From Capsicum annuum (lineage: Eukaryota > Streptophyta > Magnoliopsida > Solanales > Solanaceae): a DNA stretch of 64,000 bases. The notes under the pieces were generated by a model, which did not search any database, was not told the origin of the DNA, and saw only the letters and a program-made list of their open reading frames with translations. Position numbers and translations under genes: made by a program. This document shows, piece after piece, positions 24,241 through 36,672 of this stretch. The DNA is taken from positions 47,262,284 through 47,326,283 of the forward strand of contig NC_061119.1 of NCBI RefSeq assembly GCF_002878395.1, in the 5' to 3' direction. Position 1 is the stretch's first letter, and every line of letters starts with the position of its first letter.

Positions 24241-24689
24241 ATGAGACTAGTTAAACTGAAGATACTGACGAACTAAGACTATAAACTGGTATGCACAACT
24301 GAAACCAAAACTGTATGACTGAATCTAAAATATGGTGAGCTACTGAAATAATCTGTGAGTGCATGAATTGACATAAAGATAACCATATGGATGAAACTGA
24401 GACTGGAAATGAAATGAGTTAAGGAAGACTATTACCTTCGACTGAATCTGAGTTTGTGGAGAAGATGTGAGGATACTTAGTTCGCATGTATGCTTCTGCT
24501 CCCTAAGTGGCACCCTCAATATACTAATTTTGCCACAGAACTTTGACATAGGGAACTTCTTTGTTCCTTAGTCTACGAATTTGGTGATCAAGAATCTTTA
24601 CTGGAAACTCTTCATACAAGAGGCTATTCTGAATATCTGTGCTTTCTAGAGGGACAATAAGGATACATGGAACACTGGGTGAACTGATG

Positions 24690-25745
24690 AAAAGTCTACG
24701 GGTATCTCAAGCTTATATGCTACCTTCCCCACACGACTCAAAATTTTAAATGGACCTACATACCGGGGACTAAGTTTCCCTTTTTTTCCAAATTTCTTCA
24801 CCCCCTTCATGGGTGAAACCTTTAAATGAACAAGATCGTCAACCTCAAACTCAAGATCTCTCCTTATTATGTCCGCATAAGATTTCTAACCACTCTAAGC
24901 TACTTTTAATCTCTTTCAAATCAATTGAACTTTCTCCATGGCTTCAAAAACTATGTCTAGCCCAATTAAAGCGGCCTCACCTACTTCGAACTAACTAACT
25001 TATGGCAAACATCTTAACCCATATAGAGCTTCAAACGGGGCCATCTAAATGCTAGAATGGTAACTATTGTTATAGGCAAACTCAATCAACGACAAGTGGT
25101 CATCCCATCTGGCTTTGAAATCAAGAACACATGCCCTCAACATATTCTCTAAGGTCTGAACGGTCCTCTGTGCCTGACCATCTGTCTACGGGTGAAAAGC
25201 TGAACTAAGATGAACTTGGGTACCAAGATCATTCGAAAAGGCTTTATAAAACCGAGAGGTAAATTAAGTACCCCTATCTGATATGATGGATAATGGAACT
25301 CCGTGCAATCTGACCAACTCTCGGATATACAACTTAGCATAATCCTCAGCTATGTAGGATGTGTAAACTGGCAAAAGTTAAGCTGATTCGGTCAATCTAT
25401 CTACTATAACCCAAATCAAATCATGCCGCCAAAGCGAATGGGGTAATCTAGTCATAAAGTCCATATTTACCTTTTCCCACTTCTAAGTGGGAATACTAAG
25501 CTCCTGCAGTATGTCACCAGGTCTCTGGTGCTCTACTTTAACCTATTCATAAGTTGCACACTTGGCTACAAATGCTGCTATATCTTTCTTCATACCACTC
25601 CACCAATAGAGTTCCAATAAGTTGCAGTACATCTTTGTGGCTCCTGGATGAATAGAGTAATGCGCACTATGTGCTTCTTCCATAATTCGCTGCCTCAAAT
25701 CATTAACACATGGCATACACAATCTACTCTGGTATCTCAACATAC
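24690..25745 (-). pseudogene. Gypsy B integrase (broken, catalytic Glu changed)
   Basis: The zinc-finger part is open at 25543-25743 (AHSAHYSIHPGATKMY, ending CATYE), where the second Cys of the usual CxxC reads Tyr. The core follows in pieces: NMDFMTRLP with the first Asp, SIISDRGT*FTSRF with the second Asp, then [12 protein letters not shown], where the catalytic Glu of GQAERT reads Gln. Several Gln and Trp codons are stops. The chromodomain end near 24700-24830 is only weakly legible. Confidence 0.88.
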
Positions 25746-25899
25746 CATCTCCCCCTTAGGAAAAAACCTCTACCTTTTGGTCTTTAACTGACCCCTTTTG
25801 TTTGACCAAACTAGAATCCCTGTCCTGCTTCTTTTATACTTCAAAAACTAGAGAAGATTATGAATTACTTTGAACCCAAAAATTCCCCTAAGCTCAGTC

Positions 25900-26560
25900 A
25901 ACCAACCTCACACCCAATCTAGATCACTGATGAACTTTCCAAACCATTTCTCCCTTATTATTCTCCATATGAGCAACACTACCCATAGATAGCCTACTAA
26001 GAGAATCTGCCACAATGTTTGCCTTACCCGGATGATATAACACACTCATGTCATAATCTTTTAACAATTCTAACTACCTTCTCTGATAAGGATTTAACTC
26101 TCTCTAGGTAAACACATACTGCAAACTTTTGTGGTCCGTAAACATATCAACAAGCATCCCATAAAGATAGTGCCTCAAAATTTTCAAAGCAAACAAAACA
26201 ACAGCTAACTGAAAGTCATGGGTAGGGCAATTCTTTTTGTGAGGCTTAAGTTGTCTAGAGGCACATTATATAGCCTTGCCTCTTTGCATCAAAACACAAC
26301 CCAAATCTACTCTAGAAGCATCACAATACATAATGAACCCACCTGTACCATTAGGTAGAGCTAAAATTAGAGCTGATGTGAGTCGAGTGTTCAACTCCTA
26401 AAAACTATTCCCACAGGAGTCTGACCACTGAAAATTAACTTTCTTCTTAGTTAATCTAGATATAAGGGATGTAATTGATGTGGAACCCTCAATGAAACAC
26501 CTGTAATAGCCATATAAACCCAAGAAACTTTTAAAGTCTAATGGTGAGATAGGTCTAGGC
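25900..26560 (-). pseudogene. Gypsy B RNase H region (broken)
   Basis: The minus strand has legible scraps of the gypsy RNase H: a YCDASRVDLGCVLM-like piece near 26320, an RGKAI-like junction, and an [16 protein letters not shown] segment near 26130. These match the better preserved copy in gypsy G (43560-43830). Frameshifts and stops separate them. Confidence 0.7.
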
Positions 26561-26639
26561 TAGTTTGTTACTGTTTTTGTCTTTTGGGGATCGACTCTAA
26601 TGCCCTCACTGGAAAAAATATGATCGAGGAAAGCTACTA

Positions 26640-27240
26640 ACCTTAGACAAAATTCACATTTTCTAAATTTTGCGAACAACTGGTGATCTCTAAGAGTTTG
26701 CAAAATAATTCTAAGATGGTATGCATGGTCATCCTCACTATGGGAATAAAAAGGATATCATTAATAAAGACTATGGCAAATATGTCCAGATACTGTTTGA
26801 ACACTCTGTTCATCAAGTACATGAAGTCTGCTGAGGCATTTGTTAGTCCGTGGGAAATGACTAAGAATTTAAAATGACCATAATGGGTTCTGAAAACTGT
26901 CTTTAGGATAACACATTCCCTAACTCTAAGCTGATGATAGTCTGATCTAAGGTCTATCTTGGAGGAGTAACTTCCACCTTGGAGTTGGTCACATAAGTCA
27001 TCAATCCTAGAAAGAGGATACTTGTTTTTAATTGTGAATTTATTCATCTGGCGATAGTCAATGCATATTTGCAAAGAACCATCTTTCTTTCACACGAATT
27101 GGATAGAAGCGCCCAATGGAGAGACACTGGGATTTATAAAAACTTTATCTAGGAGGTCTTTAAGCTTCTCTTTTAACTCTTTAAGCTCGACTGGAGCTAT
27201 ACGATATAGTGGAATAGATATGGGCTGAGTATCAAGAAGA
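26640..27240 (-). pseudogene. Gypsy B reverse transcriptase (broken active site)
   Basis: A 143-residue open part (26643-27074) carries [60 protein letters not shown] and the active-site block FINDILF. The family motif is F-(I/V)-D-D, so the first Asp of the pair is Asn here. The upstream [18 protein letters not shown] segment lies at 27110-27180. The plus-strand open frame 26683-26877 is a shadow. Confidence 0.92.
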
Positions 27241-27479
27241 AGGTCAATATCAAATCTTATTTCCCTATTGGGTGGTACCCTTGGAAAATCTTTGGGAAAA
27301 ACTGAAGGAAAATTATTGACTACACGGACTGACTAAATTGTTGGAGCCTCAAACTTAGTTTCTTTACCTCAAACTAAATGATAGATGCACTCTTTTGAGA
27401 TCAACTTTCTAGCTTGGAGATAGGATGTGAAATGACTATTGGGAGACACTAAATTACCTTTCCACTCAAATACTGGCTC

Positions 27480-27860
27480 ATCTAGAAGCTGAAACTTCAC
27501 CACTTGGGTGCAACAATCTATAGATGCATTACAGGAATGCAGCTAATCCATACTAAGAATAAGATCAAAGTCAACCATATCTAACTCTATTAAGTATGCT
27601 AATATGATCATATAAAGGACAGTGAGTGGACACTTTCTATAGATCTGTTTGGCAATAACTGACTCATCCATTGGGGTAGAAACCAAGAAGGGCTCAGAAA
27701 GCTTTTAAGGACCTACTTCAAAATTTACAATAACTAGTGGGGTCACCTAAGAGAAACTCGACTCGGGGTCTAACAACAAATAAACATCAAGATGAAAAAT
27801 ATAGATCATATTGGTAACAATATCTGATAATCTCTCCTATTCCTGCCGGGATGGTATAGC
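27480..27860 (-). pseudogene. Gypsy B aspartic protease (broken)
   Basis: Near 27760-27800 the minus strand reads LLLDPESSFS*VTP where the family has LLDPGSSFSYVTP. The Asp is kept but the invariant Gly is Glu. The C-terminal block MVDFDLILSMD is legible near 27545-27580. It lies between the zinc knuckle and RT as expected. Confidence 0.8.
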
Positions 27861-29034
27861 ATAAAACTAATTCTGGCACTGACTGCCATCGATACTAGAT
27901 GATGCACCCTGAAGAGGTACTGGGCGGTCTAGAAGAGCTGGTACACTAGTAGCCTGAGTTTGGGGATGAGCATCCATGTTTCTCTTCTTAGTGTGAGGAC
28001 ACTCTTTGATTTCATGACCCAACTTACCACAACCATAACAACCTTTCTGTCCCAACAAGCAGTCACCAAGATGATTTTTCCCATACTTAGCACATGGAGG
28101 ATAACTGGTTTTACCACTCATACTATTATGAGATATGGACATAGAAGTCTTACCTCACTACTCTTGCCGAGACCTGGGGTAGGAGAACTGGCTGAAGACG
28201 GTGCTGGCATAGATAACGATTCTAAAACTGCAAATGATTTGCCCCTCTAAACTTAGTCTGGCCATAATCAAACTGCTTGGATCTATCTTTCTTATTTCCT
28301 CTCTATCCCTCCTTGCACTTTTCTACCTCAATCTATTGTGCATGAATCATCAGTTTAGTAAGATCCATAACCCCTATAAGCATGGCAGTCTTATACTCCT
28401 TGACTAAAAAACCAGATACTTCATTAACAAACTTACTCATACTAGTCCAAGGGTCAGCTATTGTATCAGGGGCATACTTAGACAACTGATTGAACTTAAG
28501 GTCATACTCCTTCACTGTCCTCGAGCCGTACCTCAGGTTCATAAACTGCTTTACCTTAGCTTCTTTTATTTCCTGCAGAAAGAACCTATCTAGAAATGCG
28601 TCCTAAAATACCTGCCACCTCATAGGAGCTATATTTTCTCCTCTACCATTCTTCCACATAACCACCCTATCATACGCTACATCCTTAAGTCTAGATAATA
28701 CTAGCTCTACACTCTCCTCTTTACTAACATGCATAATCTAGGTGATCTTCCTTACCTCATCTAAGTAAAGCTATGGGATCTTATTTGCCTTTGACCCAAA
28801 AAACTCAGGAAGATTAATCCTCATGAATTCATGAATTCTGGCTGCTGCTAAATCCCTATTCTGCTGAAGTGGCACTGCCACCTGATGGTTACTCTAAACA
28901 TTAGCAATCACAGCTTGGGCCAATGCCTTAAAGGCAGCCCAAAATTCAGAATGGGATACATTCTTGTTCAGAGGGTCAGCAGGCTGGGGTGGTTGGTTAT
29001 CATTTCTGCGTGCATTAGCTCAGCGAGGAGGCAT
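27861..29034 (-). pseudogene. Gypsy B gag (near-continuous)
   Basis: The start is probably the ATG at 29032-29034, reading MPPR*ANARRN. The retrotransposon gag domain follows, with QFMNLRYGSRTVKEYDLKFN at 28480-28545 (open frame 28333-28542), then the zinc knuckle CYGCGKLGHEIKEC near 28010-28050 (open at 27867-28142). Few lesions are seen over roughly 1.1 kb, mostly stops at Arg or Gln codons. GAG would form the cytoplasmic particle. Confidence 0.88.
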
Positions 29035-29214
29035 ATTCAACTGTCATATAAGAACACGAGTTAAAAGAAGATAGAGACACTGTATGCATGATAGATCATG
29101 AAATAAAGAGATGGTTTCCTAAAATATCCCACAACCTCTTGCTCATAAATGTGGCACGCTTCACACCTATGATTATGACTCCACGTAACGCAGCGTGTCT
29201 AACTCTCTAGGACT

Positions 29215-29243
29215 TTTATAAACTTTGACTGTAATACAAAGTT
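29215..29243 (-). other. Gypsy B primer-binding site (degenerate)
   Basis: Immediately inside the 5' LTR the minus strand reads AACTTTGTATTACAG, compared with AACTTGGTATCAATGC at the same place in gypsy G. Both derive from an initiator-Met site (TGGTATCAGAGC). Confidence 0.55.
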
Positions 29244-31689
29244 TGTTATGCCTCAAAAATGACTCCTGGGATGTGACACAGTGCTCCGAACTACAAGTAG
29301 TCCCAATCTAACCCTGAAAGCCTGTTATTCATTCTGATGACTCAAATAATTTAATATAACTATGCGATACAAGAAAATACCATATGAACTGAACTAAGTT
29401 TATCTGCATATGATGTTTGAAATACTTAACTAAGAAAATCTTAAGAACTAACACTGAAAATTAGAAATATATCTAATAGTCGGACAAGCTTCTAATAGTA
29501 TTACTAGAGAGATGCTGGGACAGGACCCCAGCTGACTCGAACTGTCTCACATAACTAAATAAAATAATATGAAAAGCTAGAAATTTAAATAACTGGGTCC
29601 TTGAACTATGAGGATTCATTATCTGTCAGAATGTAGCTAAAGATTTTCATGGTCAATCACTCTTCTGGAACTGTGCATCTGAACCTACGTTATGAGACAA
29701 TATAGCACATAGACATATATCTGGATCAGTACTTTTGGAATGTTCTAAGCATTTGGGGTTGAATACATAAGTAGAAATAATATCTCAATGTTATCAAAAT
29801 TCATCAAATATGCATGCTAAATGTACATGACTCACATAAGCAAAAATATCTGGAAAACTAAAAGAAATAATAACCATAAATAGCAAAACATACTGCACAA
29901 TTCTAGTGAGTCATAACATTTAGTTTTGAAAACTGTATTTTTACTCTTTCTGCTAGTGAAATAAATAGGACTGAAGTTAGGCCCATTTTCAAATCATTTA
30001 AGCTAAGTGTAAAGGGGCTCATCTTTGTATTTGTAAACTAAAAACTGAAATCTCATAGCTAATGACATGCAAAACAATATATGATTAAAATCGTGAGCCT
30101 TTATACTTAGTTTCTAAAAGCTTTTCTGTTGTTCTTTTCTATTACAATAACTCTATTCTGTAGGGAATTCTTTTAAAAACTGTTCTGTAAAGCTTTTCTA
30201 TTAGGGAGGTTCTTTTAACCGACATACAGTATATGAGCTATCATAGTGTCCAATGTCTAGTTCCCCTATGGGAACACCTCACATTGGGGAGAGGTGTCAT
30301 AATCGCCAATGAGTATAACTTAATCTAAGTGATCACAATCTACATTTATATCCATATACAAATGGAATATAATCTGAATTTGTACCTATGTTGGCCCATA
30401 GTTCTGGGGAAGTAGGATGTGCTAAAACCACACTTCCTGCTCGGTGCTAAATACTATTCCCTTTAATTTGTATGCTCATTCTGTAGGAAATCCACTGAAA
30501 AACTACCATAAGGGTGTACAATGAAAACCAGTTATGCATCAATTTACTTTAAACTGTAATCAAAACTAAGTTCATAACTGTAATCAAAACCGTAAAATGG
30601 ATTCCATATCTTAACTGAGGATCAATAGATCAAATCTTTTCTGAAAAATATGAATGTAACTAATCAAGGGATGCTTAAAGGCATCATCTTCTTGAAATAT
30701 CAATACTCATACTTAGGGCTTAAAACCCATGATCAAACTCTTGTTAAATGATCATGAAGTCATGCTCAGTAAACAAAATTTTCAAATTCTTGCATAATTC
30801 TAGTCCAGATAGTGAAATTTAATTTTCCATGTATATGAAATCATCTCACACGCATAAACATGCAAAAGTAGAGAGGCAATTAAACATTTAACCACTTGAA
30901 ACATAAAAATCTTCAAAAATTGATAATTGGGTATGAACCCTAAACTATAAATCATATAAATTCATATAAATTCAACTTTGAAAACTAGTTTTTAGGAACA
31001 AGGATGAAAGAGGATCCTTGTTCAAAACCCCACATACCTTGCTTGATGAATTGAATGTAAAATCTTGAACCTTTGACTCTCTAATGGTGTTCTTGAATCT
31101 TCTTCTTGAAGTTTTTGAACCCGTAACTTTGGATTATAAGATTTCTTGGAGCAGAAGTTATGGGATTGTTCTTGATTCTTGGAGCTAGGGTTTTGCTCTT
31201 GGAGAAGAAAGCATCTTTGGTATTTTGGGCTAAAATTATGTGTTTTGGGCGGATTTGGGTGAGGGTAAATGACTCAAATCACCCTATAACCTATCATTTA
31301 ACACCCAAAAACCGGGCACTAACGCGATCAGCGATGCATTGCATCACTCACTATGATGTGATTAGCGATGCGCCGCGTTGTCTCTATCGACGTGGCCACC
31401 AACGTGGCACTGCAATATCACATCGAGGTTCTATTTTGGCCAATCAAACATTCCTCAATCCTTCTTTGAAAATTCTAAAACTTAACCTGGAGGTACTAAG
31501 GACTACCTAGATCATGAAAAAACTTAGAAATTGACATTCCAAGGTCGGAAGAGTCAAGAATAAAGTCTTCAAAGTTTAGAGTCCAAAAGTGAGACTAATT
31601 CTTCAATACTTAGTTTAAATTTCAGGCCCTAAATCTCTAATATGCCTCTTTCGAGCTGAATTAAACTAGAAAGTACATGGGGTATTACA
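29244..31689 (-). repeat. Gypsy B 5' LTR (right)
   Basis: Starts TGTTATGCCTC and ends TGGGGTATTACA. It matches the left LTR over its full length with scattered substitutions. The GC-rich block is at about 31315-31430. The plus-strand open frame 31160-31510 lies within it and is not a gene. Confidence 0.9.
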
Positions 31690-32094
31690 GACATGTGAGT
31701 TTCCATTTTACTTTAGATTGTCGAGAAGACTTGATCCATAGAGTGAACCAAGGAAGATTCAGAGAATAGTTCAAGACCTTAGACTCCATAGCCCGAAAGT
31801 AGAACAACCAAGTAAGTGAAATATTTCTAGATGCCTTGTAGCCTCCTGATTATAAGTGTAGTGCACGACGCACCCATAAGTAAGATTATACTTGACACAA
31901 CTTTGTAGGCACCCTATGACATCGAAACCTAAAGCTCTGGTACAAACTTGACACAATCCAAATTGAGGCCTTGTCGTAATGGGCAAACTTTAGTCCAACC
32001 GAGACTACAGACCACCCCAACACCCACCCAACCAACCAATATGTACCTTGAGTCGTACGAACTCCAAACATATAACCAGATAATGTAATAATAA
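31690..32094 (-). pseudogene. Gypsy C 5' untranslated region and gag start
   Basis: Internal sequence of gypsy C right of the gypsy B insertion. The minus strand has a run near 31860-31960 resembling the leader just after the primer site in related gypsy elements (compare 36500-36600 in gypsy G). A weak TGGTTATATG near 32070 may be the primer site. Confidence 0.55.
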
Positions 32095-33957
32095 TGTGGT
32101 GACTTTGGGATAATTCTATATCTGAGGCTAACCCAATAAATTTGATCCACCCAATAACCGAAACCAACCATCTAAACCAACTAATAACCAAACCAAAACC
32201 ATAAATGAAAATAAAGATAATAACCCAATGCATATATATGTAAGTCATATCCAATCCATACCATACCAAAGTCCACAGTTGTCCATACAAAGCCTCTTAA
32301 CAAGACTAAAGAGCATCTAGTCGGGACATTCCCCCGACAAAGCCTTAAACAGAGTCTATGAAAGGTAAAAGTACATAAGGTAATGCATGACATAAAATAG
32401 ATGCCTTCCAAAAAATGGAAGCTCACCACTTCAATCCAACATCTGATCTTGAAGTTTGATAGATAAGCAGGAGGAGTGGAACGACCGATTCTTGAATTAT
32501 TGAGGATACAATCACCTGATGACGGGTTAGCGGGTGAACGCTAGCATAAACTCAGGATAAGGATAAAATAATCTATTAGAAAACAAAGTAAAACCATCCA
32601 TAATGCATACAAGCCATATATATATATATATCCATGGCGAAAAAGGGAATTGGGTTTAGCATGCTCTTAAAACCTTTACCTAGGCTGTGTAGCTTTGCAT
32701 CCTAAAACCACGTACGGGCTATATGGGTTCAGCTCCCCCGGCTGAAAGGGCCCCAGTTCGTGAAGCCGTACAACTAGAGCAAAGAACCTGGGATGAATAA
32801 AATATTTCTCTAAATATAAAGTGTGACATTATGCTAACGGTCACTAGGACCAAACCTCACATTGGTAAATATGAGTTTCTAGTTTCAATCCCCTCGCGAC
32901 CTCCACCTTCCATAACTTTGCTAAACCCCCTTTAAACCTAATTAAAACCATTACCAAACAGCCAAACCATTATCCATTTTTTATTAACCAAGGCTATTAG
33001 TAGTTGTATCGTCATACCAACTAAAACTTGCAAGTATTGTCCTTAGATAAACCTTTTCAAGATCAAGGGATTCCCATGTACCCATAAATCATAATATCTA
33101 ATTAGCTTAGGGGATTCCCATGTACCCCACAATTATGTTTATTAAGCTAAACTATTCTAAAACCATTTAAAGAATTTATACAATTTAAACCATTTAAACC
33201 ATCCAAAACCATCAAAATCTATTTAGGGTTCCACTACCAAACCAAACCATGCAAGACTCCCAAACAAAGTTCAATAATAGAGTGAAAACATTCTTTTAGA
33301 CATTTTATTGAATATGTTTAGGACATACCTTTACCAAGACGAAAACCAAGGTGTAAATCATCATAGTTAGGGTTACTCAAGACCCATTTGTTAAACCATA
33401 ACCAACCGACACCTACATGTGCAAACCATTACAAAAATATGTAAAAACATAGTTTAAACCAATACCCAACAATATACATCAAGACCCTCAATAATGATTT
33501 TGAAATTCACCATTTAGGATTCATAATCCATATTTAAAACACAATAAAATATGCCTTTAGTTGGAACTAAAAATGAGGGAAGGAGTACATGCCTTATATA
33601 AGAGGATTCCAAAGAGAAACATGACTCTTGAGCCCTTTGAAGACCACATGTAGAAACCCTAGCCTCCAATCTTCAAGAGTAAGTTTTTGAGAGAGTATTT
33701 AGAGTGTTTTCATCCTTTAACAAGTGTTATGAGAGGCCACCATAGGTTATATAGCATTAGGACATAAGGTTTTTAAAGTGGGAAATGTCTGAACTATCCT
33801 TGACTTACGAATTAAAACAAACCATGTTATAAGGTATGACCCACCTGTGGAATCCGTTCCCTAGGGTAGAAGTGGTACCCCAACTCTTGAGTTATACTAA
33901 TTCAAAAAGCTCTAAAACTAAGTAAATTTTACAAGAGTCCAAATCTAGGGTGTTTCA
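32095..33957 (-). repeat. Gypsy C 5' LTR (right)
   Basis: 1.86 kb, about 350 bp shorter than the left LTR, mainly because the GTACGA/GGTATGAG repeat block is reduced (33830-33900 versus 17390-17750). It ends GGGTGTTTCA. Open frames at 31771-32429 straddle its edge and are not genes. Confidence 0.85.
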
Positions 33958-34151
33958 TATATCAATCAAAAACAATAAAGACTTGTTACTACTTTACTGT
34001 TTTCACAAAATCCCCATTTATTTTTCTGCACTTTTCAACTAGTTCAACAAGTTTATGAGAGAGATTTGGCCAGTTCCATGTGGTTTGACCCCAACCTAGT
34101 TTGGGTTCTTTATTTGAAAATAACCATATTGTAATTTCTTGGAGGTGTAAT
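33958..34151 (+). repeat. Athila-like element 5' LTR, piece 2
   Basis: Matches 53340-53530 of the 3' LTR (for example GACTTGTTACTACTTTACTG). It ends at gtaat, which is duplicated at 47949-47953 around gypsy G. Confidence 0.85.
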
Positions 34152-36462
34152 TGTGATACCCCGAACTTTTTTCAAGTCTAATTTCATCTCTAAAAGATTA
34201 AGAGATTACTTCCAAAGTGAGTAATTTTTAAATCATATAGAATTTTCCTAATTTTTACTTTTATCAAGTGGGAAATTGAATTAACTATCCAACGATATAA
34301 AATTTTCCTAAATCCAATAAATGGGCAAGAAGTTATGGCTAATTTAATTTCTAGTTGTAAAACACCATCATTATGGTGTTTAGAGCGTCGTAGAGAATCC
34401 CAATTTTCCAATAGTCAAGTTCCAGTAGCCTATCATGATATGGCGCGTCGCGCTGAAGCTTCAAGTCCCAACCAATGGGACAACATGATGGATCCATATC
34501 GTGGTGACCCCCAGATTCTCATTCGTCAAATTCCAGTGAGCCACCACGATAGTGTCGCAACGTAGTGGCATATAAAATTGGCCCCCCTGTTATGTTTTTT
34601 TCTGTTTTGCTCAGAAGTTAAAAAGGATATTTTGGGCTTTTTCCATGCCACTTAAATCGCCCAAACACCTGATTTAAGGTCAGTACAAGCATCATATAGA
34701 ACTTTTCTCAAAATCCCTCAACCAAAAACCCTAGTTCATCAAACTTCTCCTCTAAGTAACTCAAGATTTCTCCACCAATTCTCCAACTTAAGTCAAGATT
34801 CCAAGTTCCTAGTGCAAGAATTCCAAGATCCCTCATTCAAGAGTTCTAATAACATCTCAAGAGAAAGTTGTTCAGCCAAGTTTATCAATCTAAGGTATGT
34901 GGAGTTTGAACAAGAACAATCCTTGCGTTCTTGAGCCCAAAAACTTTCTTTAAGTTATAAATTTCTGAATTTTACTATGATTTTCATAAAAATCAAGTTA
35001 GGGTTTATAACCATTACCATTAGTTGCAAGATTATAAGATTATATAATATTTTCCATGGATTGAGAGTTGAATTACATGATTTTGTTTATATTTCAATGG
35101 CTATTGATGAAATTTCTAGATTTGAAGTTGAATTATGAACAATTGTGTTATAAAGTATGAGTTTTTATGGTCTTTGATATGAAATTGAAGCATGGGCCAT
35201 TAAGCCCTAGTACGTATATTGAACTTCAAGAATGATCATGATTTAAGCATCCCATGAATAGCTATTTTCAATTTTTGATGAAGAAAGTTGATCATTTGAA
35301 CCAAGCTAAGATAGGAATCCACACTATTCTTTCACGTTATGATTTAAGGAAAAGTGAAGTATACTTGGCTTCTATTGTTAATTATTTTATTATTTAAAGT
35401 GGATTTTCCTAAAAGTTCTAAGCCTAAGTTTGGGAGTAGTATTTAGCACTGAGTTGGGATTGATTCTAACGTCTCATTCCCAAGAACTACGATTCACCGT
35501 TGGATTATAATTCACCCCAAGTGGGTTAAGATAGTGATCACTAAAGTTAAGGTTCTATTCTGATGGAAAGGGTAGAACAACTCTCCCCAATGTGGGAAAG
35601 ATATTGGACTCCATGTCAGCTCACATAGTTTATGTCGTTTAGAAGAAACTCCTAAGCCCAAAGTCCCTAAGTCCCTAAGTCCTATAATCTCTAAGTTTAA
35701 AAGAAGTCCCTTACTCTTCATAAGATAAAAGTATAAGTTTTGAAAGCTATTGTTTTAAGATTCCTCTTTATTACAAAGTTTTGAGAACAAGATGGAGAAT
35801 AAATATTTTAGAAGTAAATATAATGACTCACAAGATTTGTACTATATGCTTCATTATACATGATTTATGAGATTCAGATTTTAGTTTTTCATCAAGCTAT
35901 GTGAGTCATTTATATTAGCAGGCATGTTTTCTTCAAAGTTGATGATATTGTTTACTTATTGCATTGCACCCCCATATTCTTAGTACATCCTCAAAGTACT
36001 GATCCACATATACGTTTGTGTGCTACATATCTCATAATGTATGTTTAGGTGCTCAGTATTCGCAACATGAGTAGTCCGAGCATTTTTATCTACGCTCCCA
36101 CAATGGTGAGTCCTTATGATTCAAGGGCCTACTTATTCAAATTTTCAATTTTCTTTTAGTATACAGACTATCGTTTTCAATTCAGTTCGAGTTAGTTGGG
36201 GTCTGTCCCAATCGCTCTCTAGTTCTTTGTTAGTGGTAGAGGCTTGTCGGACTATGAGTTTGTTTAAAGACTATTAGTATTTGTTTTCCAAATAATATCT
36301 GTCATTTATTCTTTTTGTTTTGATATGATACAACATTTATTCTTGGTTATACTATCATTTCTTTAGTGTTAGAAGAAGTAACAGGTTCAAAGGGTTAACT
36401 TAGGGCTACTTGTAGCCTTAAGCTCCGTGTGACGTCTCGGGATGAGATTTCAGGGCGTTACA
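34152..36462 (+). repeat. Gypsy G 5' LTR
   Basis: Starts TGTGATACCCCGAAC and ends CAGGGCGTTACA. It matches 45649-47948 throughout. It contains a GC-rich degenerate block at 34370-34565, just upstream of a GGATATTTTGGGCTTTTTCC segment. Open frames at 34190-34565 and 35512-35721 are within the LTR and are not genes. Confidence 0.92.
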
Positions 36463-36466
36463 AACT

Positions 36467-36480
36467 TGGTATCAATGCAT
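36467..36480 (+). other. Gypsy G primer-binding site
   Basis: TTGGTATCAATGCA lies four bases after the LTR end. It is close to the initiator-Met site TGGTATCAGAGC. Confidence 0.75.
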
Positions 36481-36672
36481 AATATTTAAGGAGTCCTTAG
36501 GAGTTTGACAAGACATATTACGTAGAGTATTAATCATCGGTGTGTAGTGTGCCATATCTATGAGCAAGAAGCTACAAGATGTCTTAGAAAAAAGTCACCT
36601 CTTTCTTTCATAATCCGCCGTGCTTACAGTTATCTGTCTCTACTATTAATTTATGCTCTCTTATGACAAAAA

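Larger units (their letters stand above)
21782..31689 (-). mobile_element. Gypsy B: full-length decayed chromovirus-type element
   Basis: A 9.9 kb minus-strand element with LTRs at 21782-24209 and 29244-31689. The flanking pentamers gacac and gacat form a one-mismatch target duplication. Order on the minus strand: LTR, degenerate Met primer site, gag, protease, RT, RNase H, integrase, polypurine tract, LTR. Integrase after RT defines Ty3/gypsy. All frames are broken, but gag and RT still have long open parts. Confidence 0.92.
15600..33957 (-). mobile_element. Gypsy C: decayed chromodomain Ty3/gypsy element, carries gypsy B
   Basis: Two LTRs starting TGTGGTGACTTTGGG (15600 and 32095) and ending GGGTGTTTC(A) flank internal minus-strand sequence. 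A polypurine-like tract follows the left LTR when read on the minus strand (GATGAATGATCCTAGTAGAGG, reverse of about 17820-17850). Gypsy B splits the internal part at 21782-31689. No target duplication is visible (tacaa left, tatat right). About 40 bp of the host Athila-like LTR are missing at the junction compared with its 3' copy. Confidence 0.85.
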
